Notes: generated by a model not told the origin, from the letters alone. Shown: positions 9,772 to 20,074, counted from the stretch's first letter. The stretch is 64,000 nucleotides of DNA from Endobugula sp965225895 (GCA_965225895.1 CBDDBR010000011.1:1302001-1366000), one strand, 5' to 3'. Translations and numbers: made by a program.

Positions 9772-10044
9772 CTATACGTTTACATTGATCACAGGTCTGT
9801 GATGATCTTTACGACGATCGCCTCCCGTTCGAGAATCGAGCAAGGGCTTAATATTACGCTGGCGTCGATCTTGGCCACGTTTTTTAGGCGCTTCGTGTTT
9901 TTCTTTTTGCTCCCGCCGCTCGTTTTCTTGCCGTGCATGAGGGGCATCTTTATTGGTTTCCGATCCAGCAACTGCAATCTCGCTACGCTTTGGTTGTTTT
10001 AACGTCGCGGTATTTACTGGAGGAATTAATGAACTGATATTCAT
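9772..10044 (-). CDS. Short highly charged hypothetical protein
   Basis: 90-aa protein, very rich in Arg, Lys, Glu and Gln, with a central ARQENERREQKEKHEAPKKR stretch that looks disordered or coiled. No domain recognised. The start at 10044 is well supported by AGGAGG in the leader at about 10050-10056. An overlapping frame on the same strand is also open for 62 codons, but it lacks a ribosome binding site. Lone gene between ychJ and a rhodanese gene. Confidence 0.6.
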   Translation of the reverse strand: MNISSLIPPVNTATLKQPKRSEIAVAGSETNKDAPHARQENERREQKEKHEAPKKRGQDRRQRNIKPLLDSRTGGDRRKDHHRPVINVNV

Positions 10045-10192
10045 AATGTATATCCTCCTTTGATAGATATGTTTTATCGATGGTAACCAGCAACCATCGT
10101 CACGAGTATAAAAATGACCCGCTTAATAAGTATAGCGGCTGCTAAGATATTTTCTTGACAGTTAAATATGGTTTTTTTTGATAACTTATACC

Positions 10193-10681
10193 TTATTGAT
10201 TTATATAAGGTTTTATAGGTAATCCCTGATCTATCCAGCCCTCTGTAAAAAAGCCACCGACCATACCTTCTTGCACGTCTAGCACATGAGTAAAACCATG
10301 TTTTTGTAAATATTGCTGAACTCTTGAGCTACGCACACCCTTCGCACAAATTAAAGCGACAGGCCGTGTTTTATCGCCCTCTAAAAGTTTGGCCAACGCG
10401 TGAGAGAATGCAGGAATACCTCCGTCTCTGTGCATGGTTAAAGGGATTGCCTGTGTTGCAACACCTGTTTTTTCCCACTCACCGACAGAACGTATATCAA
10501 TCATTACAATGGCATTTTTCTGCAGTAATTCGTGCGCAGCAAGTACCGATATTTTATCCTTATCCTCTGCACCAGCCAGATGACTCCACAGACCAAACAA
10601 TAAAAATAAGAAAAAGAAAAAATACGGATGTATCAATTGATTCTCACCATGGCGTGAGAAGATATAAGAGTGCCCTGCCAT
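10193..10681 (-). CDS. Exported/anchored rhodanese-like protein
   Basis: A single rhodanese domain (about residues 44-155) with the persulfide-forming cysteine C112 in ALICAKGVRSS and the IDIRSVGEWE motif of the fold. An N-terminal hydrophobic stretch (about residues 20-36, ending HLAGA/ED) indicates a signal peptide or membrane anchor, so it acts in the periplasm. Candidate sulfur-transferase or sulfide-handling protein. The partner is unknown. Confidence 0.82.
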   Translation of the reverse strand: MAGHSYIFSRHGENQLIHPYFFFFLFLLFGLWSHLAGAEDKDKISVLAAHELLQKNAIVMIDIRSVGEWEKTGVATQAIPLTMHRDGGIPAFSHALAKLLEGDKTRPVALICAKGVRSSRVQQYLQKHGFTHVLDVQEGMVGGFFTEGWIDQGLPIKPYINQ

Positions 10682-10983
10682 ACAATATTACCCGCAATAT
10701 ATTTATGATTTACCGATCATTATTTAAAAAGGCCATAAAACAACCCCCATAAAAATCACTTTAACCGCTCTACGACTATATCAATAGGAACGGAAAAACC
10801 CGTTATATTATATTCGCGGTTATGTATATTGATCATAAAAATTAAAAATAGTTGCTAAGTTCACAGCCATGCCTACACGCATATTTACACAATAGCGCCA
10901 AGCCGATGAGACAAACAGAAAGGCCTTAGGACAAAAATAATTGACGGAATAAAATTGACGGGCTGAATGCGCGATGCAGTGGT
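10682..10983 (-). other. Intergenic stretch of about 300 bases
   Basis: AT-rich spacer between the rhodanese gene and the end of cysG. No ORF with coding character, no tRNA and no strong inverted repeat seen. It should contain the rhodanese gene promoter. Confidence 0.5.
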
Positions 10984-12363
10984 TTATTTATACCACTGCA
11001 ACTGTTCGTGTAAGCTCACCACACCACCAATAATTAATAATGTGGGCGCGCGTACAGACTGCCCTGCGATCAAGTTTGGCAAGGTGTTTAAGGTGCCTGT
11101 TATCACACGCTGATCGGGCGTTGTGCCTTTTTCAATCAATGCGGCAGGTGTGTCAGGTGAGCGGCCTCGCGTAATTAATTGCGAGCATATTGGCTGCAAA
11201 TTCACTAAGCCCATATAAAACACCAATGTTTGGTGATCATCTAGCAGTGATTCCCACGGTAAATCTACATTGCCTTCTTTAGTATGCCCTGTAATAAAAC
11301 GCACCGATTGCGCATAATCCCGATGGGTAAGAGGAATACCTGAATAGGCCGAACAGCCTGAAGCAGCTGTAATACCTGGTACCACTTGAAAAGGAATGTT
11401 GTTTTCGGCAAGTAGTTCGATTTCTTCTCCACCACGACCAAAAATAAATGGATCGCCACCTTTTAAACGTAAAACACGCTTACCTTCTTCTGCTAAATCT
11501 ACCAGCATTTGATTAATATCTTGCTGTGGCACGGCATGATCGCTGGTACGCTTGCCCACATAAATTCTATCGGCATCACGACGTACTAAATTCATCACAG
11601 GCTCGCTCACTAAGCGATCATATAAAACAACATCGGCTTGCTGCATTAAACGCAAGGCTTTAAAGGTAAGCAAGTCAGGATCACCTGGCCCACCACCCAC
11701 TAGGTATACCTCACCTAATAATTCTGCATTTGCATTATCATTTAATTGATTTTCGATGGCTTGTTCAGCTTCGTCTAGTTTACCGGCAAAAGCTTTTTCT
11801 GCCGCTATACCATTAAATACCGTTTCCCAAAAACGTAAGCGCTTCGGCTCTGACGTTACCGTTGCTTTTACACGATGACGAAACTTACTCGCAAGACTGG
11901 CCAATGATCCATAAGCGGATGGAAACATCACCTCAAGTTTAGCGCGCATTTGACGCGCCAATACAGGAGCATCGCCGCCACTAGTAATCGCGATCATTAA
12001 TGGTGAACGATCAACAATTGCTGGCGTGATAATGCTACATAAGCTCGGAGAATCTACAACATTAACAGGTAGTTTTCTGGCTTGTGCTTCTTCTGATACG
12101 CGCTGGTTAATATCACTATTATCTGTAGCACAAATAATAACGACACCCATGTCTAAATCCGAAGTGTTATATTCACGAAAAAAACATTCGCCCTCACTCG
12201 CCTTTACCATGGTTTGCATTTCATCAGAAATATAAGGAGCCACCACCATTAGCTTAGCACCTGCTTTTGCTAACAAGCGCGCTTTACGTGTAGCGATACT
12301 ACCACCACCGATGAGTAAGCAAGGTCGACCTTTAAGGTCAAAGAAAAAAGGCATGTAATTCAT
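10984..12363 (-). CDS. cysG: Siroheme synthase (trifunctional CysG)
   Basis: Converts uroporphyrinogen III to siroheme, the cofactor of sulfite and nitrite reductases. The N-terminal precorrin-2 dehydrogenase/ferrochelatase module (about 1-200) carries the NAD loop LLIGGGSIATRKARLL. The C-terminal SUMT methyltransferase module (about 215-459) carries VGGGPGDPDLLTFKALRLM and RLKGGDPFIFGRGGEE. 459 aa matches the E. coli length. It lies 66 bases downstream of serS on the same strand; the cysG-serS pairing is common in Pseudomonas-type genomes. Confidence 0.96.
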   Translation of the reverse strand: MNYMPFFFDLKGRPCLLIGGGSIATRKARLLAKAGAKLMVVAPYISDEMQTMVKASEGECFFREYNTSDLDMGVVIICATDNSDINQRVSEEAQARKLPVNVVDSPSLCSIITPAIVDRSPLMIAITSGGDAPVLARQMRAKLEVMFPSAYGSLASLASKFRHRVKATVTSEPKRLRFWETVFNGIAAEKAFAGKLDEAEQAIENQLNDNANAELLGEVYLVGGGPGDPDLLTFKALRLMQQADVVLYDRLVSEPVMNLVRRDADRIYVGKRTSDHAVPQQDINQMLVDLAEEGKRVLRLKGGDPFIFGRGGEEIELLAENNIPFQVVPGITAASGCSAYSGIPLTHRDYAQSVRFITGHTKEGNVDLPWESLLDDHQTLVFYMGLVNLQPICSQLITRGRSPDTPAALIEKGTTPDQRVITGTLNTLPNLIAGQSVRAPTLLIIGGVVSLHEQLQWYK

Positions 12364-12429
12364 AGTAAAGCCGTTCTGTAAATGTGTTTAAAGCGTTAAT
12401 GAAAGTAAAAAACGTGGTGAGCTAAACAA

Positions 12430-13728
12430 TTAATCGTCTAGCGTTATCTTTTGTAGCCCACCCATATAAGCTTGCAACACTGTAGGCACTTCAATACTGC
12501 CATCGGCTTGTTGATAGTTTTCCATAATGGCTAGCAGTGTACGACCAATCGCCAAGCCTGAACCATTTAAGGTATGTAATAATTCTGTTTTACCTGTATC
12601 TGGATTTTTAAAACGAGCTTTCATACGGCGCGCCTGAAAATCATTAAAACTACTGCATGAAGAAATTTCACGATACTTATCTTGTGATGGCAACCATACT
12701 TCAATGTCATACGTTTTTGCCGCTGAAAAACCAATATCACCGCCACATAAAATCACGGTGCGATAAGGCAGTTCTAACTTTTGCAAAATCGCTTCTGCAC
12801 AGGCGGTTAAATCTTCTAATGCTTGTGCCGAATCTTCTGGTTTTACAAAATTAACAAGCTCTACTTTTTCAAATTGGTGTTGACGAATCATGCCGCGAGT
12901 ATCACGACCATGGCTCCCTGCCTCACTACGAAAACACGGCGTATGACACACTAATTTAATAGGTAATTGTGCATCGCTTTGCAATAGCTCATCACGTAAT
13001 AAATTAGTCACTGGAACTTCTGCTGTAGGAATTAAATATAACTCACGTTCGTCATTGGTTTTAAAAAGGTCTTCTTCAAATTTAGGTAATTGACCAGTAC
13101 CATAGAGCGAATCTTTATTGACTAAAAACGGCACATATACTTCTTGATAATCATGTTCTGCAATATGCGTATCAAGCATAAATTGAATTAGCGCCCGATG
13201 TAAACGAGCAATACCACCGCGCATCACAGCAAAGCGAGAACCCGTTAGCTTGCTAGCCACATCAAAATCTAAACCGTTATACGTTTCACCTACTGCCGCA
13301 CCAAGATCAACGTGATCTTTAATCTCAAAATCAAAGGTACGTGGCGTGCCCCAACGACGCAACTCAACATTATCATCTTCGTCTGTACCTTCAGGCACTT
13401 CATCTACTGGCATATTAGGTACAGCAGAGAGTAAGGTATCGAGCTGTTCTTGCAATTTTTTTAATTCATCATCGGCTTCATTTAATTGTGCTTTTAAATG
13501 TTCCACTTCTTGTAATAGCGGCGCAATATCTTCGCCTGCGGCTTTTGCTTTACCAATATTTTTTGAACGACTATTACGCTCTTGTTGTAACGCTTCTGTT
13601 TTTACTTGAATGACTTTGCGTTTTTCATCAAGTGAAGCCAGTGCTTCTACATCCAATACATATCCACGCTTAAGTAATGCTTTAGCAACACGCTCTGGGT
13701 CGCTACGAAGAAGTTTCGGGTCTAACAT
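12430..13728 (-). CDS. serS: Seryl-tRNA synthetase
   Basis: Charges tRNA-Ser and tRNA-Sec with serine in the cytosol. The N-terminal antiparallel coiled-coil arm (about residues 30-100, KTEALQQERNSRSKNIGKAK) precedes a class II catalytic core with motif 2 (PCFRSEAGSHGRDTRGMIRQ) and motif 3 (LNGSGLAIGRTLLAIME). Length 432 aa is typical. GGAAAC precedes the ATG. First gene of a probable serS-cysG unit, downstream of crcB. Confidence 0.98.
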   Translation of the reverse strand: MLDPKLLRSDPERVAKALLKRGYVLDVEALASLDEKRKVIQVKTEALQQERNSRSKNIGKAKAAGEDIAPLLQEVEHLKAQLNEADDELKKLQEQLDTLLSAVPNMPVDEVPEGTDEDDNVELRRWGTPRTFDFEIKDHVDLGAAVGETYNGLDFDVASKLTGSRFAVMRGGIARLHRALIQFMLDTHIAEHDYQEVYVPFLVNKDSLYGTGQLPKFEEDLFKTNDERELYLIPTAEVPVTNLLRDELLQSDAQLPIKLVCHTPCFRSEAGSHGRDTRGMIRQHQFEKVELVNFVKPEDSAQALEDLTACAEAILQKLELPYRTVILCGGDIGFSAAKTYDIEVWLPSQDKYREISSCSSFNDFQARRMKARFKNPDTGKTELLHTLNGSGLAIGRTLLAIMENYQQADGSIEVPTVLQAYMGGLQKITLDD

Positions 13729-13775
13729 AAATAGTTTCCGTTTCTTTTATTTCAAAAATTCAAATAATAAATAAC

Positions 13776-14153
13776 TTAATTAAGTAATTTAGTGGCTAAA
13801 AAAATACTCGCACTCACGGCCAATACACAGCCCACCAGTGACATGGCGGCATAACTTATTGCGTAATTTATTTGGTCTTGTTGCCAGAGTAAAAATGATT
13901 CCAATGCAAAACTAGAGTACGTTGTAAAAGCACCTAAAAAACCCGTCATTAAAAATGGACGCCACGCAACAGCCAGCCATTCTTTTTCAATAATCAATAC
14001 ATAGCATAGACCAATGCAGGCCGAGCCAATAATATTAGCGGTTAAGGTTCCCCAAGGAAATTGCTTTGCCCCTACAGGCATTAAATAGGTTGTTAAACCA
14101 AAACGCATGAGTGCGCCAAGTGCGCCACCGAGAGCAACTGCAAGCCAGATCAT
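13776..14153 (-). CDS. crcB: Fluoride ion channel CrcB/Fluc
   Basis: Inner-membrane fluoride exporter acting as a dual-topology dimer. 125 aa with four hydrophobic helices and the signatures GGALGALMRFGL, GTLTANIIGSACIG and TGFLGAFTTYSSFALE, which include the pore Asn and the Phe/Ser-Thr tracks. It sits between rarA and serS on the same strand with a 57-base gap to rarA. No fluoride riboswitch-like leader is evident in that gap. Confidence 0.93.
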   Translation of the reverse strand: MIWLAVALGGALGALMRFGLTTYLMPVGAKQFPWGTLTANIIGSACIGLCYVLIIEKEWLAVAWRPFLMTGFLGAFTTYSSFALESFLLWQQDQINYAISYAAMSLVGCVLAVSASIFLATKLLN

Positions 14154-14210
14154 CTTGTATTATCTCTACTCTTTCATCCTAGGTTATTAGGGTACTGTAT
14201 ATTGCCGCTG

Positions 14211-15632
14211 TTACTCTTTTGGCGTTTTTCTTTGCGCTTCGTTTGGCGATTCATATCGCTTTAAGTGACTCGCCTTATCTAATTGATGAAGATAATCGAG
14301 TTTTTCTTTAATCTTTACCTCTAGGCCTCGCTCAACAGGGTGATAATAGGCTTTATTGGCAATAGCCTCAGGAAAATAATTTTCTCCTGCTGCGTAGGCA
14401 CCTTCTTCATTATGCGCATAACGATACTCTGCGCCATAGTCGAGCGATTTCATCAGTTCTGTTGGCGCATTACGCAAATGCACAGGTACATCATAATCGG
14501 GCATTTGACGAATATCTGCCTTAGCAGAATTAAACGCATTATACACGGCATTACTCTTAGGTGCTGAAGCCAAATAGATCACAGCTTGCGCGATGGCTAG
14601 CTCCCCTTCGGGGCTACCTAAGCGCTCTTGCGTATCCCATGCCGCCAAACTGATTGATAAGGCTCTGGGGTCAGCATTGCCAATATCTTCTATTGCCATG
14701 CGTACAACACGCCTTGCTATATACAATGGGTCACAACCGCCATCTAACATACGCATACACCAATACAAGGATGCATCGGGCGATGAGCCTCGTACGGCTT
14801 TATGCAAGGCAGAGATTTGATCATAAAAAATATCTCCGCCTTTATCGAAGCGCCGCACATCTCCCCCAAGTACTTCAGTAACGATAGCCCTTGTGATGTG
14901 TTTATCCGCAAGGTCACTTGCGATCTCTAATAAATTTAATGCTCTACGTGCATCACCATTCGCTGCTGATGCCAATAAGGCCAGTGTATCGTCGTCACAC
15001 TCTAGCTCTCGCTCACCTAAACCTTTAACGTTATCGCTTAAGGCACGCTGTAATAAATGCTGAATATCACCGTTTTCTAAACTGCGTAATACATAAACAC
15101 GGCAGCGAGATAATAAGGCATTATTTAATTCGAATGAGGGATTTTCGGTGGTGGCACCAATAAAAGTAATCGTGCCGTTTTCTACATAAGGTAAGAAGGC
15201 ATCTTGTTGTGATTTATTAAATCGGTGCACCTCATCAACAAATAAGATAGTACGCTTACCTGAGGCTTGCTGATGAAGCTGTGCTCGCGATACAGCGTCG
15301 CGTATATCTTTAACACCCGCTAAGACCGCTGATAGTGACTCAAATTCTGCATCGATAACGTGAGCTAACATTTTAGCTAAGGAGGTTTTACCAACACCGG
15401 GCGGCCCCCAAAAAATCATGGAGTGAATCTGGCCTTTGTCGATGGCTTCTCGTAATGGTTTACCTTCGGCCAATAGGTGCGTCTGCCCGATATATTCATC
15501 CAAGTCCTGTGGGCGTAGCCTTGCCGCTAACGGCATATACATCGCATTATCTGCTTGTACTTGCTCATCGGATTCGTGTTGCTGAAATAAATCGTCACCC
15601 ATTGAATGATCAACCATATGCTTAGTTGCCAA
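14211..15632 (-). CDS. rarA: Replication-associated recombination protein A (RarA/MgsA)
   Basis: AAA+ ATPase acting at stalled replication forks, related to clamp loaders. Walker A FWGPPGVGKTSLAK, Walker B ILFVDEVHRFNKSQQD, sensor 1 IGATTENPSFELN, and the C-terminal tetramerisation region (about 280-450) with the PKSNAVYNAF motif. 473 aa including an N-terminal extension. Its start overlaps lolA by 11 bases, giving the widespread ftsK-lolA-rarA order. Confidence 0.95.
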   Translation of the reverse strand: MATKHMVDHSMGDDLFQQHESDEQVQADNAMYMPLAARLRPQDLDEYIGQTHLLAEGKPLREAIDKGQIHSMIFWGPPGVGKTSLAKMLAHVIDAEFESLSAVLAGVKDIRDAVSRAQLHQQASGKRTILFVDEVHRFNKSQQDAFLPYVENGTITFIGATTENPSFELNNALLSRCRVYVLRSLENGDIQHLLQRALSDNVKGLGERELECDDDTLALLASAANGDARRALNLLEIASDLADKHITRAIVTEVLGGDVRRFDKGGDIFYDQISALHKAVRGSSPDASLYWCMRMLDGGCDPLYIARRVVRMAIEDIGNADPRALSISLAAWDTQERLGSPEGELAIAQAVIYLASAPKSNAVYNAFNSAKADIRQMPDYDVPVHLRNAPTELMKSLDYGAEYRYAHNEEGAYAAGENYFPEAIANKAYYHPVERGLEVKIKEKLDYLHQLDKASHLKRYESPNEAQRKTPKE

Positions 15633-16302
15633 TGATCACATCGGTGCCTTCAGGTGGAACAAATTCAAATAAAGCGCGATCGATTGCTTGATTGTAAATA
15701 CCATCGATAAAACGAAATGTGGTTGTTTGTCCTAAGGCGTCAATTAAACGCATATCCGATAATTGACCATTCATAAAGCTCACCGTTAAGCGTGTAAATA
15801 ATTCTTGCGGTTGCAATGGGGTCAATACATAACGCTGTGCTTGCGTTTGCTCAACGTGATAATGCTCTTTTATTTTTGTCACATCACCACTCAGTAATAA
15901 CGCAGGAGTGGCAGATACATTATTATCGTATGCACGTACGGTCACTTGCTCTAAATCAGGGTCGTACATCCAAATAGATTGTAAATCAGACACTAATAAT
16001 TGCGGAAACGGCTCGGTAGTATTCCAACGAAAATATCCTGGCCGCTGCAAGAAGAAATCTCCCGACGAGGCTTGTAACTCTTCACCTTTATCATCCGTTA
16101 AGGTTTGCTCAAAAGCGCCCGAAAAAGTATCGAGCAACGCCAATTTTTCTGCCAATGTATCTGCATCATCCGCTGTACTGGCGACACTAAAAAACAAACT
16201 ACAAACACAAATCAGTCCTAAGCTCACATGCTGTATATACGCCTTTACTGCCTTCACATTCGCGTTAAAACGCCACACATGATTGCTTTTTTGTCTATCC
16301 AT
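15622..16302 (-). CDS. lolA: Outer-membrane lipoprotein carrier protein LolA
   Basis: Periplasmic chaperone that carries lipoproteins from LolCDE to LolB. An N-terminal hydrophobic segment (about residues 26-44, SLGLICVCSLFFSVASTADD) is the signal peptide, with an unusually long positively charged n-region. The mature part shows the family signature FSGAFEQTL...SSGDFFLQRPGYFRWNTTEPFPQ in pieces (about residues 59-105). The open frame starts at 16302. It lies 19 bases after ftsK and overlaps rarA. Confidence 0.93.
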   Translation of the reverse strand: MDRQKSNHVWRFNANVKAVKAYIQHVSLGLICVCSLFFSVASTADDADTLAEKLALLDTFSGAFEQTLTDDKGEELQASSGDFFLQRPGYFRWNTTEPFPQLLVSDLQSIWMYDPDLEQVTVRAYDNNVSATPALLLSGDVTKIKEHYHVEQTQAQRYVLTPLQPQELFTRLTVSFMNGQLSDMRLIDALGQTTTFRFIDGIYNQAIDRALFEFVPPEGTDVIIGN

Positions 16303-16321
16303 TATTATTTATGCTCTACTG

Positions 16322-18676
16322 TTAATGTCTGGGTGGCGCAGGCGCTAACACTTCTCGACTACCGTTATGACCCGCTTCACTAATAACACCTGCGGCCTCC
16401 ATCGTTTCGACTAAACGCGCTGCACGGTTATATCCAATACGCAATTTACGCTGCACCGATGATATCGATGCCTTACGTGTTTCAGTCACAAAAGCGACGG
16501 CCTCATCATATAACGCGTCACTTTCGTTATCGCCATCTTCACTTTCTGCTGCCAAGCCAGGAACAGGAATCGAATTGGTGCTTTCATCCACAATACCATC
16601 AATATAATCGGGTTCACCGCGACGCTTCCAATCACTGACCACCTTGTGTACTTCGTGGTCATCAACAAAGGCACCGTGCACACGAATAGGCACACTTGTA
16701 CCCGGTGGCAAGTACAACATATCACCGTGCCCTAATAACTGCTCGGCGCCACCTTGATCTAAAATAGTTCTAGAATCAATTTTTGACGATACCTGAAAAG
16801 CAATACGCGTAGGCACATTGGCTTTAATTAAACCTGTAATAACATCCACCGAAGGACGCTGTGTTGCCAATAGTAAATGAATACCTGCAGCACGGGCTTT
16901 TTGTGCGATACGCGCAATCAGTTGCTCTACCTTTTTACCCACAATCATCATCATGTCGGCAAATTCATCAATAACAACCACAATGGCAGGCAAGGTTTCT
17001 AAGTTAGGCGCTGTTGGCACCTCTTCACCCGCAATAAACTCTTCTTCTGGGCGCCATAACGGATCGGGAATCGGTTCACCGCGCTTATTAGCCTCGTCTA
17101 CTTTACGGTTATAACCCGCTAAGTTACGCACCCCCACAGAGGCCATTAATTTGTAACGACGCTCCATCTCTCCCACACACCAACGTAGGCCATTAGAGGC
17201 ATCTTTCATATCGGTAATAACGGGCGTCAGCAAATGCGGAATCCCCTCATACACAGAAAGTTCTAGCATTTTAGGATCGACTAATATTAAGCGCACATCT
17301 TTCGGGGTTGATTTATACAGCAAACTTAATAGCATCACATTAATGCCCACCGACTTACCCGAACCTGTGGTACCTGCTACCAATAAATGAGGCATTTTAG
17401 CGAGATCAGCAACAATGGGCTCACCCGCAATATCGTTACCTAACGCTAGGGTTAAAGGCGATTTAGAATCATCATATACAGACGACGATAACACCTGTGT
17501 TAAGCGCACCATTTCGCGATGCTCATTAGGAATTTCGATACCCACAACGGATTTACCCGGAATCACCTCAACTACTCGCACACTCACAACAGCCATTGAG
17601 CGGGCTAAATCTTTAGCCAAATTGGTAATACGACTGGCTTTTACACCTGCCGCTGGTTGTAATTCAAAGCGAGTCACCACAGGCCCAGGTAATACAGATA
17701 CGACTTCTACGGACACGCCAAAATCTTGTAATTTAAGCTCTAACAAACGTGACATTGCCTCTAAGGATTCGTCAGAAAAACCTTTACCATTCGACACATC
17801 CGCTGGGTCTAAAAGATTTAATGGCGGCAGCTCACCTGTCACTGGCGTATCAAATAGTGTTGTTTGTTTTTCTTTCTCTACACGTGGACTAGGCTGAGGC
17901 TTGGTGATAGGTTTCTCAATTGTAGGCGGTATGCGGTCTTTCATTTTTTTGGTTTTTTGCACCACCGACTCTTGGCGAGATTTTAACGATGCCTTAGCTT
18001 GTTGTTGATCTTGTTTTTTCTGCGCATAACGCGATACCAACACACTCACATAGCGAATAGATTGTTGGGTTAGCAACAAGCTATAGCGGCCAATCGTATC
18101 AACAAGGCGTACCCATGACAGATCGGTATAAATCGTAAACCCAAATAAGCCCACAGCTAAAAATAATAAGGTCGCACCAACAAAACCTAACCCTTTTTCT
18201 AAGGCTTCGGCAATAGCAATACCCAACAACCCACCACTCGAAAATGGCAGTTCGCTAGTGTCGCCCATTGTTTGAATACCTAACAAACCCGTACCCGCAA
18301 CCACCACCATTAGCAAACCTAAAGCGCGCAATACAAAAAGTAAATTATCAAATGGTAAAGGGTTATGACGCAAACGAAACGCACACCATAAACGGTAAGC
18401 GATCATCAATGGGAATACATAGGCTATATAGCCAAAGAAAGAGAAAAAGCGATCCGCTAACCAAGCACCCGTAGAACCCAAGGTGTTTTGCACCACCGTA
18501 TTTGTACCCGTACTAGACCAGCCATGAGGATCGGCTGGCGAATATGACGCCAAGGCCAATAAAAGATAAGTGCACAATAACAGCCAAGCTATCAATGCGC
18601 CTTCCTTAAGAATACGCACAATAAGGCGTTGAGCTGATGATGGCTCTGTCTGAGTTTTTTTAGTTGTTGAGTTCAC
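16322..18676 (-). CDS. ftsK: DNA translocase FtsK
   Basis: Septum-located DNA pump that resolves chromosome dimers and helps segregation. The N-terminal four-helix membrane domain is followed by a fairly short Lys/Gln/Pro linker, the motor domain with Walker A VAGTTGSGKSVGIN and Walker B VVVIDEFADMM, and a C-terminal winged-helix gamma domain (SISSVQRKLRIGYNRAARLV) that reads KOPS. The open frame extends 25 codons further, but GTG at 18676 has AAGGA at proper distance and fits homologues (about 784 aa). The linker is much shorter than in E. coli, as in Pseudomonas. Confidence 0.96.
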   Translation of the reverse strand: MNSTTKKTQTEPSSAQRLIVRILKEGALIAWLLLCTYLLLALASYSPADPHGWSSTGTNTVVQNTLGSTGAWLADRFFSFFGYIAYVFPLMIAYRLWCAFRLRHNPLPFDNLLFVLRALGLLMVVVAGTGLLGIQTMGDTSELPFSSGGLLGIAIAEALEKGLGFVGATLLFLAVGLFGFTIYTDLSWVRLVDTIGRYSLLLTQQSIRYVSVLVSRYAQKKQDQQQAKASLKSRQESVVQKTKKMKDRIPPTIEKPITKPQPSPRVEKEKQTTLFDTPVTGELPPLNLLDPADVSNGKGFSDESLEAMSRLLELKLQDFGVSVEVVSVLPGPVVTRFELQPAAGVKASRITNLAKDLARSMAVVSVRVVEVIPGKSVVGIEIPNEHREMVRLTQVLSSSVYDDSKSPLTLALGNDIAGEPIVADLAKMPHLLVAGTTGSGKSVGINVMLLSLLYKSTPKDVRLILVDPKMLELSVYEGIPHLLTPVITDMKDASNGLRWCVGEMERRYKLMASVGVRNLAGYNRKVDEANKRGEPIPDPLWRPEEEFIAGEEVPTAPNLETLPAIVVVIDEFADMMMIVGKKVEQLIARIAQKARAAGIHLLLATQRPSVDVITGLIKANVPTRIAFQVSSKIDSRTILDQGGAEQLLGHGDMLYLPPGTSVPIRVHGAFVDDHEVHKVVSDWKRRGEPDYIDGIVDESTNSIPVPGLAAESEDGDNESDALYDEAVAFVTETRKASISSVQRKLRIGYNRAARLVETMEAAGVISEAGHNGSREVLAPAPPRH

Positions 18677-19068
18677 AGCGTAATCCTTAGCAGTTCTAAC
18701 GACTATTCTACAGAAAAATGATCCAAAAATCTGACTATAAGTGCCCTGCATGCCATGTTATTATTCGATGCATTGTAATAGCGGGAACAGCACTCTACTT
18801 TATTGAACACACCGACTAAACGCGCTCGATCACCACGGTTTTAAACCGCCATAACGTGACAATCGCTCTTATAGGTAATATCGAATATAAATTCGACATA
18901 TTTGTTTTTATATACGCACTAACAGTATTTCATCTCAATAAAGCCAAGACCTATTCTTACCTACACGCTTTACTCATTAAATACAGGTTCTTATTTAACG
19001 CGCTTACCCCGAAGTAGCGCTATGGATCCGCTACGGATAGACCACACAGACACGAAAGAAGGTATTAT
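18677..19068 (+). promoter_or_regulatory. Divergent ftsK/trxB intergenic region
   Basis: About 390 bases between divergent genes. It must hold the promoters of ftsK and trxB. No conserved operator or RNA structure was recognised, and no small ORF with coding character was seen. Confidence 0.4.
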
Positions 19069-20013
19069 ATGACGTCGAACAAACACCACCGTTTAATTAT
19101 TTTAGGTTCTGGCCCTGCGGGTTACACAGCGGCTATTTATGCAGCAAGAGCTAACTTAAACCCTGTGGTCATTACAGGCATGCAACAAGGCGGACAATTA
19201 ACCACCACCACTGAAGTTGAAAATTGGCCTGGCGGCACACACGACCTACAAGGCCCTGACTTAATGGTGCAAATGCAACAACATGCTGAGCGTTTTGATA
19301 CTGATATTATTTTTGATCATATTAATGAAGTCGACCTTAAGCAGCGTCCTTTCGTGCTCAAAGGTAATGATACCTATACCTGCGACGCATTAATTATTGC
19401 TACTGGAGCATCTGCTCAATATTTAGGCCTCGAATCAGAAAAAGCCTTTGCCGGTAAAGGAGTAAGTGCCTGCGCGACTTGTGACGGCTTTTTTTACCGC
19501 GATCAAAAAGTGGCTGTTATAGGCGGCGGCAATACCGCTGTTGAAGAAGCGCTTTATCTATCGAATATTTGTAAAGAAGTGGTTTTAGTCCATCGTCGCG
19601 ACACATTACGCGCCGAAAAAATTCTACAAGACAAACTTTTTGACAAGGAAAAAAATGGCAATATCACTATCGAATGGAATCATCAATTAGATGAAGTATT
19701 AGGTGATCAAAGCGGTGTCACAGGTATGCGTATAAAGAGTATGCTTGACAACAGCACAAAAGAAATGGATTTACAGGGTGTGTTTATTGCTATTGGCCAC
19801 AAACCCAATACCGATATTTTTAAAGACCAGCTTGAGATGAATGATGGCTATATTGTCATTAATAGCGGCTTACACGGCAACGCCACACAAACCAGTATTG
19901 AGGGTGTATATGCTTCTGGCGATGTGGCTGATCACATTTATCGTCAAGCTATTACTTCCGCAGGATCAGGCTGCATGGCCGCGCTTGACGCTGAAAAGTT
20001 TTTAGATCAATAA
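19069..20013 (+). CDS. trxB: Thioredoxin reductase (NADPH)
   Basis: Flavoprotein reducing thioredoxin with NADPH. FAD loop GSGPAGYTAAIYAARA at the N-terminus, redox-active pair C135-A-T-C138 in SACATCDGFF, NADPH loop VIGGGNTAVEEALYLS, and C-terminal FAD contact ASGDVADHIYRQAITSAGSG. 314 aa is standard. AGAAGG precedes the ATG. Divergent from ftsK, as in Pseudomonas. Confidence 0.97.
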   Translation: MTSNKHHRLIILGSGPAGYTAAIYAARANLNPVVITGMQQGGQLTTTTEVENWPGGTHDLQGPDLMVQMQQHAERFDTDIIFDHINEVDLKQRPFVLKGNDTYTCDALIIATGASAQYLGLESEKAFAGKGVSACATCDGFFYRDQKVAVIGGGNTAVEEALYLSNICKEVVLVHRRDTLRAEKILQDKLFDKEKNGNITIEWNHQLDEVLGDQSGVTGMRIKSMLDNSTKEMDLQGVFIAIGHKPNTDIFKDQLEMNDGYIVINSGLHGNATQTSIEGVYASGDVADHIYRQAITSAGSGCMAALDAEKFLDQ

Positions 20014-20050
20014 ATACGCTCAAGTTTACGTAATCAGTAATCGAGCGTAT
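20014..20050 (+). terminator. Convergent hairpin after trxB
   Basis: 8-bp inverted repeat (atacgctc / gagcgtat) with a 21-nt loop directly after the trxB stop. No T-tract follows. It may be a weak terminator between the convergent trxB and glycosyltransferase genes. Confidence 0.35.
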
Positions 20051-20074
20051 GTAATATAAGTTATATCCGTGCGA

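Noticed and set aside
9789..10002. Alternative frames inside the 90-aa charged gene, both strands
   Set aside because: Lack a ribosome binding site; only the 10044 start has AGGAGG.
14154..14210. Fluoride riboswitch before crcB
   Set aside because: Only 57 bases between rarA and crcB, without the conserved crcB-motif elements.
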